This document shows positions 46,430 to 58,029 of a DNA stretch of 64,000 nt, one piece after another. Positions within the stretch are counted from its first letter, which is position 1, and the number at the start of each line of letters is the position of its first letter. Position numbers and translations under genes: made by a program. The notes under the pieces are model-generated. The model did no database searches. It worked only from the letters and a program-made list of their open reading frames with translations, and had not been told where the DNA came from. This DNA comes from Dicyema japonicum (taxonomy: Eukaryota > Dicyemida > Rhombozoa > Dicyemidae): NCBI GenBank assembly GCA_011109175.1, contig RDEW01000022.1:792444-856443 (forward strand), written 5' to 3'.

Positions 46430-48071
46430 TTTCCCCAAAAAAACGAGCCATCCAACGGCTGTGGTCTCCCATCGTTCCCACTACCGTGCGAAAGAGCCTT
46501 CTCTCATCCCTTCAGAGGAATCCAATTGGGAAGGGGAATTTCCTAATCAATATACTTTCTTTTGCCTTGGAAAAGGACAGGCTAAGCGAGTATCCTAGAT
46601 TATATGTGGGAAGATTTGTAATGTCTAGTCGATTCACCTTCAGGAGACTAGCAGCCAAGACTGCTTCCAGATTTTCTACGTCAATCTTGTCAAAATCCTT
46701 ACTTCAAGTTGGAGTCGGAGTTCGTCTTGGATGTGAGGCAGCCGTTCACTCCGTCAAAACATCAGGAACCGCAGCATTCAAGACTTTAAAAGGCACATTA
46801 TGGTAAAGCTGGACATCAAGAGCGCTTTTAATAGTTTAAGAAGAGACTGCATTCTGGAGGCCTGCAAAGAAAGATGTCCATACATATTTGAACTGGTCAA
46901 TTATTCATACGGAAAGCCTACATTTCTATTGCACGGGGATTTCATGGTTCCATCGTCCTCGGGTGCTCAACAGGGCGACCCCTCGGACCACTGATGTCCT
47001 CTCTCGGAATTGAGAGGATTACGAAGCTCTCTCGATGCCCACTCAACATCTGGTACCTCGATGACGCTGTCCTAGGAGGTCTCCCAGAGATGGTCTTCCA
47101 GGAGTTGGAAGTACTCATCCCCGCGTTGTCCAAGGTGGGTCTTGAATTGAATACAACGAAATGTGAAATAACAAACTGTGGTCTTGCTGACGATGACTTC
47201 TCTTCAATTGTTCCAAAATTATACTCCTTGTTTCCTGCTAGGATTTCGACCCCTGAAAACGAATTGATTTTTCTTGGAATGCCACCAACTTCCCCCTGCC
47301 TCTTTCACAATACTGCCAGCGAAACCTGGACAATTTATTGTGCTGGAAATCATTTGGACTTTTACTGGAATCGGCCAATTAGCACCGACGCGCTTGTTTG
47401 CTTTCGGGGGCTTCCCCTGAGAGCGGAGCTTGGCTAAACGCCATCCCAAATGAAGCTCTGGGCACCTTTCTGGATAATGAATGCGTTAGAAGTGGTATCT
47501 CTCTGCGGCTGGGACTGAAAGTATGTGTACCTCACCCGTGCCGATGTGGCATCCTGATAGACTGCTATGGCCTGCACTTTCTCGCCTGCAAGAGGAGCGC
47601 TGGCAGATCTCCAAGGCATAAGGCTCTGAATGAGATTTTCTAGCGGCTCTGCATGCTGCTGGATACTCGGCCATTCTTGAACAAGTCGGGTTATGCAGAA
47701 GTGATGGGAAACGACTGGACCATATTTCCCTTCGAGGCAGGGAAACAACTTGTTTGGGACGTGACATGTACAGACACGTTCGCCCCGAACAATCTTCACG
47801 AGTACACTCCAAGGGCCTGCTCTGCAGCCGTCAAGGCGGAGAAGGCCGAACTCGAAAAAACGGGGACCTTCCCGATAATGTCCAATTTGTTTTCCTTGCT
47901 ATGGAGACTTCCAGATCCTACTCCCCCTCTACACTAGAGTTTTTCGGACGTCTTGGAAACCGGATCACCTCATGCACTGGAGATCTCCGCGAACGCCACT
48001 GGCTGTTTGAGCGAATTTCGCTCGCAATTCTGAGAAAGAGCAGCCACGCAGTGAGGGCGGCAGTTAACTAA
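46430..48071 (+). mobile_element. REL LINE, second longest copy
   Basis: Plus frames: LLQVGVGVRLGCEAAVHSVK, WMVKLDIKSAFNSLRRDCIL, SSSGAQQGDP, LNIWYLDDAVLGGLPEMVF (catalytic DD) and KVGLELNTTKCEI. After a deletion: GAWLNAIPNEALGTFLDNEC, CRCGILIDCYGLHFLACKRS, GRSPRHKALNEIF, and QLVWDVTCTDTFAPNNL. The end, ETSRSYSPSTLEFFGRLGN and RERHWLFERISLAILRKSS, stops at 48071. The KRPDG block is degenerate here. Several frameshifts. Confidence 0.8.
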
Positions 48072-48079
48072 TGTTTTGT

Positions 48080-48680
48080 CCTTATTTTTTATATAATTAA
48101 TTAATTTAATAGTTCAATAAAGCTTACAGACGTTTAGAGAGTGAGACCTATCATAATCAATACATCATAAGAGATACTAAAATATACTAACTGTGAGTTC
48201 CTCAATACCCCACGTGCAAAAACTACCAACTTAAAAAAAATAAATTATTGACTATCAAATCCTACCCTATAAAGCTTTGAATCACTGAATTGACATATTA
48301 ATCCATATTTTTCATTCTCTCGTCGAAGCTGCATTAAAGTTTCATGTAGAGAGTCAATAGAAAATATCATATGTCGTCACTAAGTATCTCCCTCGACCAG
48401 GTCCTTGATATACTTTTAGCATTACATGCATTGAGCTTTATACGGGTACAATTGAGCGATATTGCAAGGACTTTGCTTATGGACTATTGGAACTGGTCCC
48501 CAATCTATAAATAATTCAGATCATAAAGAACAAACCATGTTCCAGTCAATAAAATATCACATGAATACTTAGATCTACTGTACTCATCTATAACCTTTAA
48601 GAGACATGATTTCCTAGTTTATGAAGGTCAATTAAATCAAAATTCAATGTACATTATGACAGAATGTTAATAATTTATAC
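48080..48680. other. intergenic, no supported gene
   Basis: The minus strand has a possible exon near 48380-48290 (FSIDSLHETLMQLRRENEKY, GLICQFSDSKLYR) that I could not extend. Otherwise AT-rich. Confidence 0.35.
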
Positions 48681-48685
48681 AATAA

Positions 48686-49700
48686 TTATAGAGTTTTTTT
48701 AGACCGCTTCTCAGCCAATCTTGCTGAACGTCTAGTGGGCTCAACAGTCTTGACCACCTTAGGAGGCTTTTTTTCCCCATCTACAAATAACAACCAAAAC
48801 AACAAAATCTAATCAAAGCTGCCCTCGACATCTTCTTACTGAACTCTTCCTTCTTCTCACGAGGCCAGAATCGGTATATAGCACCTCTCTTGGTATCCAC
48901 TCTCTTTCTTTTTCTGCCAGTAAGAACAATCACAACCTTTTCCGATTGAGTGTCGACTCTACCGGATTTCTTTCCACTGGTTTGCACGTGGTAAAAACGG
49001 CGGGCCATGCGAATAGGGCCATAAATATCCTCCTCAGCTCAAAAAACTTTTCATCCTTCACTAAGAAACACAATCACCTCCACATCTTCATCCAAGGTTC
49101 CACATGTGGTCTCCAATTCAACTCTATGATGTAGGAGACGGACAAACGCCTTCGTAGTATTAAAATTTGGCGGAAACAAGGTTACATCCCCACCAACCTA
49201 CACTAAAACCGCCAAAAAAACCTGACCCTCAACAGTGAAGGAGTCACATGCCTTATCAAACAGCTCCCTTGTGTCCGATGACTGTTCGTACTCTGAACCA
49301 ACCATATAAGAAGGGTCCAAAATGTTGACTGCCCGGTAAAAGACTTCCACTGAGCTGGGCATCATAACAAACTCTGCCATTAAAATGTACCCAACCTTTC
49401 AATTTCTGAGGATCGATTCCTCCTAAAACTGATTTCACGGACTCCAGCATCCCCAATTTCTAAAATATAACCAAAAATCACCTTAATCACAATCCCTGCG
49501 GTGATATGAGGAGAGTCCACGTGTCTTGAGTACGAGGGAACATCAGAATTCAAGCCAACTAAAAGTAAAACGGTCATATAACTGTAGTAGGTCCTGGGTC
49601 TCCCCAGAACTTTGCTCCCGCTGTGAATCACCTTATAGTGTTTCGTCAATGCTTCCCTGTAGTACAAAGAAACCACCGAAGGGGATGTAAACGGAGCCCT
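48686..49700 (-). CDS. unrecognised multi-exon protein with basic C-terminus
   Basis: Read on the minus strand, introns at 49481-49460 (22 bp), 49395-49374 (22) and 49221-49198 (24) join REALTKHYKVIHSGSKVLGR and TYYSYMTVLLLVGLNSDVPS to KLGMLESVKSVLGGIDPQKL, VMMPSSVEVFYRAVNILDPS, VTLFPPNFNTTKAFVRLLHH and LDEDVEVIVFLTEEDIYGPI. The last join uses a 24 bp intron near 49050. The end carries GRKRKRVDTKRG and, after a 23 bp intron near 48800, VEPTRRSARLAEKRSKKTL, typical of nuclear localisation or chromatin association. Stop at 48686-48688. The first exon is not resolved. I do not recognise the family; the protein is likely nuclear. It lies directly downstream of SNAPC4 on the same strand. Confidence 0.65.
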
Positions 49701-49790
49701 CTACCATTAAGTGAAACTTATACCAATATTGGTTTGTTTTCGGAGGTTATTTGTAGTTTAGCAGTCTTTCTGGAGCTGCATCTCTCAATT

Positions 49791-52278
49791 TCATTCCACA
49801 GAGAGTTCATCTACATAAGGAAAGAAGTAAACCATTAAGTTGATCGCCTCTTCGTCTCCAATCCCCAGAGAAGTCAAATCGGGTAGTGGTTTAGCGAGGA
49901 ACCGCTTAACTCCAGCTCTGAGAATCTTCCGTGACCAAAGAAAAGATGAAGAAATCCCACGAATTGGTCCAGACAATAGTAAACGCATTTCAAGAGAATA
50001 TAAAGTATCAGAGAACTCCATCTCCAATATTTTCCGATTTTCTGCCAAATGAGCTTCCTCCTCTTCCAATTCCAAGGCAATCTGTCTGAGAGAAGAATCT
50101 ATGGTGAAGTCGGGCACATCAAAGGGACGAGCCACACTCAAGCTGCTCTGCTTCTTCTTCAGAATAATAGTCTTCTCCAGAAAGGATTTCTCAATCTCAC
50201 ACAACTTCCTGATTTGATTCTCAAGTTTGTCCGTTAATCTCAAATCTGCCGTTACTTCCGGGTCGTATCGTACCTAAACTTAGAAACTAACCTAACTCGT
50301 TGAAACGCTGATCTGATCACTCGTTTACTGTAAGTCCTCAGCATTCTGAATCTGTGTCGACACACAGAGACTGAGGATCCAACAACTTGGGAAACTACCT
50401 TCCAGTCTCTCCCATGCTCATCCACGGCTCTTAGCAGGGCATTGTCGTCTACGACTCCAGCCTTCCACAAAGTCATCATCCACCGTTGTCTANAAGCTGC
50501 TCTGCTTCTTCTTCAGAATAATAGTCTTCTCCAGAAAGGATTTCTCAATCTCACACAACCTCCTGATTTGATTCTCAAGTTTGTCCGTTAATCTCAAATC
50601 TGCCGTTACCTCCGGGTCGTATCGTACCTAAACTTAGAAACTAACCTAACTCGTTGAAACGCTGATCTGATCACTCGTTTACTGTAGGTCCTCAGCATTC
50701 TGAATCTGTGTCGACACACAGAGACTGAGGATCCAACAACTTGGGAGACTACCTTCCAGTCTCTCCCATGCTCGTCCACGGCTCTTAGCAGGGCATTGTC
50801 GTCTACGACTCCAGCCTTCCACAACGTCATCATCCACCGTTGTCTACACTGCCATCTACTCCGAGTCCCCACGTGGAGTGACACATCTTCCCAGCGATAC
50901 CGAGTTAGTCCATTCGCCCGCATAGACTCAATTAGTCTCTGCCATTGATAACCCAGCGTACCTCGTCCTCCTCTATAGACCACGTGCCTATTCTCCGATT
51001 GGGATAAAGAACATTATAACGGTTTTGACACTCCAGTCTGCTCCTGGTTCCCATGTACTGACTCACTGGAATAAAAGATCTCAAAGACCTTCCTTGAAAG
51101 ATATTTTGTCCCCCAATCTTAAAGAGTCGCTGATTTCGAGCAGTAATTCGTCCTCCGAATGACTCCAAGGTCTACTGTGACAAATCAGGGGTACCTGAGA
51201 GGATGACGGGAAGACTTTACGTTTTGGTATCTCTGCAAACAGAAGAACGGGGTCCTTCCCGTCTAAAATAAGCCAAAAGTCAACTCCAAGCTCTTCAGCT
51301 ATTCGAGTCCAGTTTCTGTCCCCGAAATAAGCCACCAAGAACAGGATCCTATCATCCTCCTCCTTAGAGCAGGGACCGTTGAGCTATTCGAGTCCAGTTT
51401 CTGTCCCCGAAATAAGCCACCAAGAACAGGATCCTATCATCCTCCTCCTTAGAGCAGGGACCGTTGTTTATGGAAGGATGATACTGGTTATCCCACATAG
51501 CCTTCAAATTGGCGGGCGAATAATGCGAAAACTGAATTTTATGAGAACGCAAACTTTGGACTTCTTTGCTAACATAAACCAGTCAATGGAGGATGAATTC
51601 CGTTCAGAATTAAATTCCTCCTCTGGGGCTCCCTTTATGTTCTCGATCTCCTGATTTACGCCTTTTATGAGCAGTCGAGACTTGGTCTGGTGGTCTCTGT
51701 TCATGTTTTCTTTGCTAAAATTAGATTAAGGGTAACTAGGATAGTAGTCCAAGTATTTTCCGTTGTTTTACTTGACGTGAAATCACCTTCTCCAGTTCTT
51801 GGACCAATTTTGGCTTCACTAAAATTTAGGCAAAGCATTACATGTATAAACTGTCTTCGGAAAAACAGAAACCTCCCCGGAGGCTTGTTTGGCCAAGTAG
51901 TCAGCGTTATGCGGAGGGACCTGGAATATGGGGAATCATACCTTGCCATTAGGACTGCTGAAGTAACTGAGAAGAATGCGTGGTTCATACTTTGGAGACA
52001 AGGTGTAGGTTTTGGCTGTATTGTCTGTGATTTCAAACTTTATTTAGTCATTTTTTTACTAAATAGTTGTCACAGTTCTCCACGAGGTCGTCCAGGAGCA
52101 TGAGATTCTCCAGAATTATCTGTCTGTATAAGCAGTTCCAGTGGAAAGCCCATTCAAGATTCTGAAAATATATGAAAATGATTACCTCTCTAAAAAGATC
52201 ATCAGGCTGCTTTTCGTTGGTTGAAACCATTGTCAGGTCTAAATCATCGCAAACGACTGATTGGCCAAACTCCATCAT
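49791..52278 (-). CDS. SNAPC4: SNAPC4 (SNAP190)-like, multi-repeat Myb protein of the snRNA-activating complex
   Basis: The large subunit of SNAPc, which binds the proximal sequence element of snRNA promoters for Pol II and Pol III. Myb repeats in order: KAMWDNQYHPSINNGPCSKE (human FWQNHEHPSINKQEWSPKE); NWTRIAEELGTGRTPFFCLQ; RPWSHSEDELLLEI with GTRSRLECQNRYN; GTWSIEEDERLIES with WEDVSLHVGTRSRWQCRQRW; and LLRAVDEHGRDWKVVSQVVG. Verified introns: 52185-52162, 51554-51532, 51284-51263, 51220-51195, 51088-51066, 50961-50939 and 50296-50274 (22-26 bp). The C-terminal exon (50273-49791) reads DLRLTDKLENQIRKLCEIEK and beyond. The join between 52050 and 51700 is unresolved. About 360 bp is repeated across the n at 50493, and 86 bp (51296-51381 and 51382-51467) is duplicated within an exon; both are probably assembly artefacts. 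Confidence 0.88.
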
Positions 52279-52715
52279 GTGAGATTTGGAAAAATATTTA
52301 AATTTAAAATTATTTTATTTATAAAATTATTTTAAACACAAAAAATATTAAAATAAAATAACTTTTAATGTCTTCATTGACCTAAAATTTCAACATTTTT
52401 TACCTAGACGCGTTTATCATGTAACGAATCTTCAACATCCCCCTGCCTCAACCAATACATACGAGTCAGCTAACATGAACAAAATTTAATCAACCTTGAT
52501 CTCTCTGACATACGGTCGATTCTCTAACCAGGAAAAACCAAAAACTCTTCAGGGTCCTACAGGCCAATTTCTCTTCTATGTACTTATTCGAATGTCATAT
52601 AAAAGCTCATCTTGATACAAATTCAACCATATCTCCCTCTGGTTTCCTTCCAATATAAATTTAAGGAAGGCCTCTTAACAATAACTCACCTTATGTCTTT
52701 CAAAATTCATCTTAA

Positions 52716-53330
52716 AGGGTCTTCAATGTAAAGCCCACATATTTCATCCGGTCCTTGGTGATGTTTGACACCGATTTGAATTTTTCGATGATTTTAAAAG
52801 TCGAAGACATGACTTGGAGCAGTTCACAGTTTTTATCCTGTTGCAACCTCGTACGTTAACAAAAATTACCAAGGAAAGTGTCATAACCGACAAACCTGGG
52901 TTAACGTAAAATATACTAACAAGAAGGAGGAATAAATGGAAATATAGAGACTTTGGGTTTGTGGGAGATTTTACAGTATTCATTACTTGATTTTCCACGC
53001 ATCTCCCCAATTTGCTTAGAGGCATCAATTTGGGTTTACTGACGGTGGTAATATTTGCGACTTCCTGTTTTCCAAGTTGTCTTGAAAAAACGGGGACTCC
53101 TCTAAAGTATTTCCTCTTACTGCTTCGACTAAAATGAGTCACTACATTTACATTTGCTCAAATTGGAGATCTCTTCTTTGACCTACTGAAAGTCCACGTT
53201 GTTTGACCTATTTATGAGGAATCGTGATGTCTCCAACTTGAGCTTAGAAAACTCCGTTATCGTGGGTTCCACGTCGGTTGATGTCAGGTCCTCTGGACTT
53301 TGTGAGTCTCTAAAATGATGTAATGCTTCG
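52716..53330 (-). CDS. unrecognised multi-exon protein, predicted helical
   Basis: Minus-strand pieces: DLTSTDVEPTITEFSKLKLE near 53270, KEEISNLSKFEAVRGNTLEE across a probable 23 bp intron (about 53148-53126), then FQDNLENRKSQI, KLGRCVENQVMNTVKSPT, and a final exon LQQDKNCELLQVMSSTFKII, EKFKSVSNITKDRMKYVGFT, ending near 52716. Intron choices in the middle are uncertain (candidates of 22-29 bp). Composition suggests coiled coil. No family recognised. Confidence 0.45.
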
Positions 53331-53334
53331 AATG

Positions 53335-54590
53335 AGGATTATCTTTCCGTATTATAATCCATGAATTTCTCTAACTTACGAAAGTTTCGTATTAAAAGTA
53401 AAATGAGGCATATTTGTCCAAATTAAGATATTCACCAGTGGGATCCTGCCTAAAAGTTTGAAATTTAGATTCCATATTTCATGGATCGGTGTGACAGGGA
53501 AATTAAAGAGGGTCAGGACAAGGGAGGAGGTCATCAAGAAGGCAGAACCTTAGTATTATTTAGTGGACAAAGACTATTTTTATAACAATAAAGTATTAAG
53601 GTTCTTTTGGCATCTTGTAAACCGTGAGTTTTTTGAATCTTTGAGTGGTCTAAGGACCCTCAAAAGTAAATAAGCTTAGGGTCTGTCTCCAAGTGTTTCT
53701 ATAATTACATTGATGTTATCTATGGAAGCACGGAGGATCCACTCGTTCTGAGGAACTGGAGAGTATGGTTATTGGACACAAACGTAGAATAAGGTGATTA
53801 AGAGTTCATCTCTGCTTTCAACTAACCTATGGTAGTTTTGAGGACAGTTAATTGGATGCGGAAAAAGGGAGACGACTAACTCGGATGTGGAGAGAGGGGA
53901 TGAGTTTGTAGTTAATTCCTCTACGAGGAGAGTGATTCAATTGGAATGAATGAATTGCTTAATTTCTTGTGTTTTATCAATTGGAGGATGAGGAAAAGAT
54001 TGTAAGGATGTGCAAAGATCGAGAGGAGTAAAAGGAGGAAATCCATCCGTCAAAGGACAAATTCTTCATTTAGCTAATCTCGGTGATTTCCCTAGTGTTC
54101 AGTCCAACGCAAAATAATTTGTCGAAATGATCGTGCTTTTTGCAGGATTGCTGAAATGGGAGACTATAATTAAATGACGGCTCTTCATGTTGGCGATAAT
54201 GAGGGGTAACTCTGCACCTCCAAGTTATAGTTAGTTTGAACCATTATTAACTTTGAAATACTATTTAATACTATTTAGTAGCCATTTCTGAGATCACACG
54301 TGGAACTTTTAAATAGATCTTTTAACCATCAAGGAAAATGGACAAGTAACAATATCAGCCTTTCTGTAAAGGAGTTTTCATTACTTATCATCCTCTAACA
54401 CACAAAGGAGAAAACTAATCGTAGGAAAAAGACAAAACGTTCTTAACCTGTTTCTTGAGAGTCCCTGAAGACAATCTGGTTCCGCATGTACAAATAAAGC
54501 AAGAATAATAAGCATTGATTGAAATAGAAAATTTTAGAAATAATAAAATTCTAAATTAAACAACCAAGGAAATATATTCAGAAATAATTG
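53335..54590. other. intergenic or unresolved exons
   Basis: Scattered coding-like runs occur on the minus strand (for example EWILRASIDNINVIIETLGD near 53750-53680) without a supportable gene model. No repeat recognised. Confidence 0.35.
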
Positions 54591-54598
54591 AGTTCTAC

Positions 54599-55139
54599 TT
54601 AATTAATGAAGCTGATTTTGACCATTTCAACGAAATGATACTCCGAGTCTCCACCTGATTTAGTGTAGAGATTATATATCTCATCTTCTGTTTTAATCAG
54701 ATAATTTGCATTCCCAAATTTTCCAATTTCAGCCTTATTTTCTCCTATATTAAACATCTTTCTTGTTGCCCTGTCCACGTATTGCAGCCATTCACCACCT
54801 AAGGACTTAACAAAGGCCAAATAGGCAGTCTGCTCGGATTCCATATAATTCAAGTAGGCAGTCTTGGGGATTGATTTCGATGGTTGGCTTAGATAAATTG
54901 CTCCAGGAATTGTTGCAAGTAAAATAAGAAGACCTATAAGAATTAATTTCACCATAAAAACCAATAGCGATGTACATAGTATTCTTGCTTTTCTTTATCG
55001 GATGAGAAAATCCCAGAATAGATGAAGATATTGCATCAATATCTACTGGTCCAAATGTCCATTGCTCCTCAGCATAGCCTCTTTCTCTTCTAAGTGTAAA
55101 TTCTCCAAGTCTTCTCGTAGTAACTTGTAATTCAGACAT
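54599..55139 (-). CDS. unrecognised single-pass membrane protein
   Basis: Exons 55139-54962 and 54933-54599 with a 28 bp intron (54961-54934) give 170 residues; the frame closes. An N-terminal charged part (MSELQVTTRRLGEFTLRRER, EEQWTFGPVDIDAISSSILG) precedes one membrane segment (TMYIAIGLLILLATIPGAIY). A 90-residue soluble part follows (ESEQTAYLAFVKSLGGEWLQ, TRKMFNIGENKAEIGKFGNA, DEIYNLYTKSGGDSEYHFVE). The intron falls inside the membrane segment and its removal restores it, which supports the model. No family recognised. Confidence 0.75.
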
Positions 55140-55149
55140 TTCAACTCAA

Positions 55150-55740
55150 ATTGCTAAATTTAAATATTTGTTTTATTTATTGAATTTAGGTTAGCCATTC
55201 TAAAACGTTTTATATATAATATATTCAATAAATTATAAATTATTATTAAAGTAAATTTAGTCATATTAATTTGTATCATATGTATTTGGAATTCAAAGTT
55301 CAACAATACCTGACTACCAAAAAGTAGAGAAAATCACCAAATCATAGTTACTAAGAAAGCCGTACTACAATTACTTAGAAAACACCGAGTTAAAAGACAG
55401 AATTTGTTGCGAATACACATAAACGTTATCAACTGCAGACCTTTTCAAAAACCAAGTCTTTTTCGATCATGCTCAAAATTGAACCCTTAGCGGTCACAGA
55501 TGTATGTTTTGTTCGAAGGGATTCTCATTGTATCGAAATTTTGGTATGAAGATAAATCTAATAATTATGTTGATTGAATTAATTCCTCTGAGTATCTATT
55601 AAACATTATGCCTTTATCTCTTGGAGGTTTGCATTCTCTCCGTGGTAGCTAAACAAACCAGCTTGTTACATGAGGAGGCTCTACATCTTTATGAAACGGA
55701 ACAGACCCTACCATTGATTTCATTTTAGGAAAGGATGCAG
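55150..55740. other. intergenic, no supported gene
   Basis: AT-rich, with only short frames. Confidence 0.4.
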
Positions 55741-55755
55741 ATTTCTCAGATTCTA

Positions 55756-56005
55756 TCAAGAACCATGGAATTCACTTTGTTCATCAGCGAGCGATAGGAA
55801 AATAGTCAGCCTTTTCTTAAACACCCTTCCCCCGTTAACTTCATTTGTAGACACAAGCGCAAACGCTTCCGGGAAGTTAGTGATCCCTCGATGAGCGCAG
55901 AATGAATATGGTTCAAAGATAAGGGGAACCGAAATAATTTTTACTATACCGTCCTTTTTGATGTTTCCCAGGATTGAGCAAATAAAACAGCTGAAAATTG
56001 GCCGT
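55756..56005 (-). CDS. unrecognised coding fragment cut by a mariner-like end
   Basis: The minus frame reads CFICSILGNIKKDGIVKIIS, VPLIFEPYSFCAHRGITNFP, EAFALVSTNEVNGGRVFKKR and LTIFLSLADEQ. It looks like real coding sequence but is bounded upstream at about 56008 by a transposon end, so its 5' part is missing or displaced. Not identified. Confidence 0.4.
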
Positions 56006-56008
56006 ATA

Positions 56009-56425
56009 CAGTGCTTAGCATAGAAAATTGTACACACCAATTTTTAGACATTTTGATGGTTTTTGAAAGAAAATATTATTTTTGGAAATTAAGATGGTAA
56101 TAGTTAGACATTAATTCAATTTGTAATATTTTTTATACGTCGATTTATTTCTTAATTTGAGTATAATTTTGCATCGTGATGAATTTTGTTGCTCATAGAA
56201 AATTGTACACCACTTAAATTTCTCAATTTACCTAAAATTTTCGATAGTTTTTTTTTTTTTAGAAAAAATCACTTATCGGAAGTCTTAAAAAGTCAAATAA
56301 TTGCACTTCACAACCAGAAAGTGTTTCTTAGACAAATTTCAAGAGAGACTGATGTTCCCTTTTCTACTGTCGGAAGTTTCATCAGTAGATACAAAAAGAC
56401 CAGAAGGATTGTATATTAAGTGGAA
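56009..56425 (+). mobile_element. Tc1/mariner-like relic
   Basis: It begins TACAGTGCTTAGCATAGAAA, a typical Tc1-type inverted-repeat start, and the phrase CATAGAAAATTGTACAC recurs at 56021 and 56196. The plus frame from about 56262 encodes a helix-turn-helix start (KNHLSEVLKSQIIALHNQKV, LRQISRETDVPFSTVGSFIS, RYKKTRR). The catalytic domain is absent. Confidence 0.65.
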
Positions 56426-56469
56426 TTTTGGAATGCTTTATTTTTATTAGCTTAATCGTTTCGACATCT

Positions 56470-56795
56470 TAGTTTACGCCGGGTGACTAGGTGTCGGGCT
56501 GAAAGTGGCTTAGGTTACAAGTTCGATTCTCGCTGCTGTTCACCTGGTGGAAGGTTCCACGCATCTACGATGCAGAGAAAGCTCGACGAGTGACGCCGTC
56601 ATCAGTGGATACTCACTACGGAACTGGATTGTCTAAAAAGGACCCACACACAGAAAAAGAAAAAAAGAAGTGAAGATCATTACTTGGTTCTACGATTAGT
56701 TAAAATTAACTGTTCTTTACTTAAATAAAATTTGTGTCTTGCCTATGCGGAGCTATAAATAACATGCTCTTGTGAAAAGGCCGTATTATTATTAT
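56470..56795 (+). mobile_element. tRNA-headed SINE with (TTA)n tail
   Basis: The head GGGTGACTAGGTGTCGGGCT ends in a box-B-like AAGTTCGATTCTCGC (about 56519). It is followed by the core TCGACGAGTGACGCCGTCAT, an AAAAAGAAAAAAAGAAG tract, and the 3' end TTGCCTATGCGGAGCTATAA, CTCTTGTGAAAAGGCC and TATTATTATTAT. Confidence 0.75.
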
Positions 56796-57099
56796 CTTAG
56801 TTTTCATGGCAACGTCATACTAATTTTTTTTAAATCCTAAAACAAGTCGTTTAAAGAAACGCTCAACTCAAATGGTAAGAATCTCTAAAAATTTCACCAC
56901 TGTTTATCTTTTAGATGAATTTGTAAAGACATGGGCCTTGTAATTTAATTTATTACCATGAAAACACAAGAAAGAGCCCCTTATATATAATATTCCCAGA
57001 ACAACAATGCTGCACTACAAGGTGCATGCTTTCATGTGTTAGGCGGAGAGTTGGCGCTTACTTCCATATGATGCACGTAGCTTACGTCTAACATAACTG

Positions 57100-58025
57100 T
57101 AACAAATTTTAATACAATAATATGGTCCCCCTCTGTCTCCTCTCTTATTTAACTTATTTCTACACGATTTACCTACTACCAATGAGCAGGACACCATGTT
57201 TTTATTTAATGTTGACGACCTGATTATCGCTGCAAGGGACAAATCTTTTTCCAGTGCTGTGGCGATGGTTCAGTCACACTTAATCAGGTGTGTGACTGGC
57301 AATCCATGAATTTGCTGCCTGAGTCTGCATCCAAGTCTCAGTTCACCCTATTTACAACGGACAGAAGATTTAAAGGTGGACTTGAGATATTCCTCGGAAA
57401 CATTCCCATCCATTATACACGAATTCAGAAGATCCTTTGAGTAACTTTTAACTCTGATGACGTTCGCCAGTTACACGGAAAAGGTGTTAACCAAAGGTCT
57501 TCGAAAATGGAAGTCCTAAAAGCTATCGTAAAGAATCCTCTGGACTTTCCTCCTATTGCTTGTATCAGCAATGTATATCTCCAAGTTATTGCGCCGACGA
57601 TTGAATATACCTGTTCTGCCTGGAGATTCGCTATTCCTTCTACGAGGGTGGAGCGTATGAACTCTCTCAGACTAAAATCATGAGGCATATACAATCAGAC
57701 TCCACATCCGTCCTCAGTCTGCTTTCAGAGGAGACGACGGTGAGAAATGACCTGGGCTTCCTATGTATGTGCATTGAGCTAGGAAACCCATTCAGAGAGA
57801 GGGTGGTTCATGCGGAGGAATTCAGATCGGCATTAAAAAGTGCACTCCGATAGAATTCCTCTGCAGAAATAAAAGAAGACACTTCAGAAACGCTGTTGGT
57901 TCACTGGCGAGCATTCGAAGAGAATTCGAGAGATGTTGGAGGCTGGGATCACTTAATTTAGCAAGTTAATTCTTTCTTTCTTGGTGGTCTTGGGGTTTTA
58001 AAATAAAAAAATAAATAAAATAATA
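57100..58025 (+). mobile_element. jockey-like LINE, 3' part
   Basis: Plus frames read MFLFNVDDLIIAARDKSFSS (the catalytic site, with V in place of A in YADD), SQFTLFTTDRRFKGGLEIFL, ISNVYLQVIAPTIEYTCSAW, and a C-terminus ending near 57955. The 3' tail TTTCTTGGTGGTCTTGGGGT runs into A/T repeats (AATAAATAAA). Frameshifted. Confidence 0.75.
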
Positions 58026-58029
58026 ATAT

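Noticed and set aside
50297-50850. A second SNAPC4-like gene from the repeated Myb segment
   Set aside because: The repeat abuts an n and is nearly identical; it is an unmerged contig end.
53400-54160. Plus-strand gene beginning MDRCDREIKEGQDKGGG
   Set aside because: Frame breaks could not be joined by plausible introns into anything recognisable.
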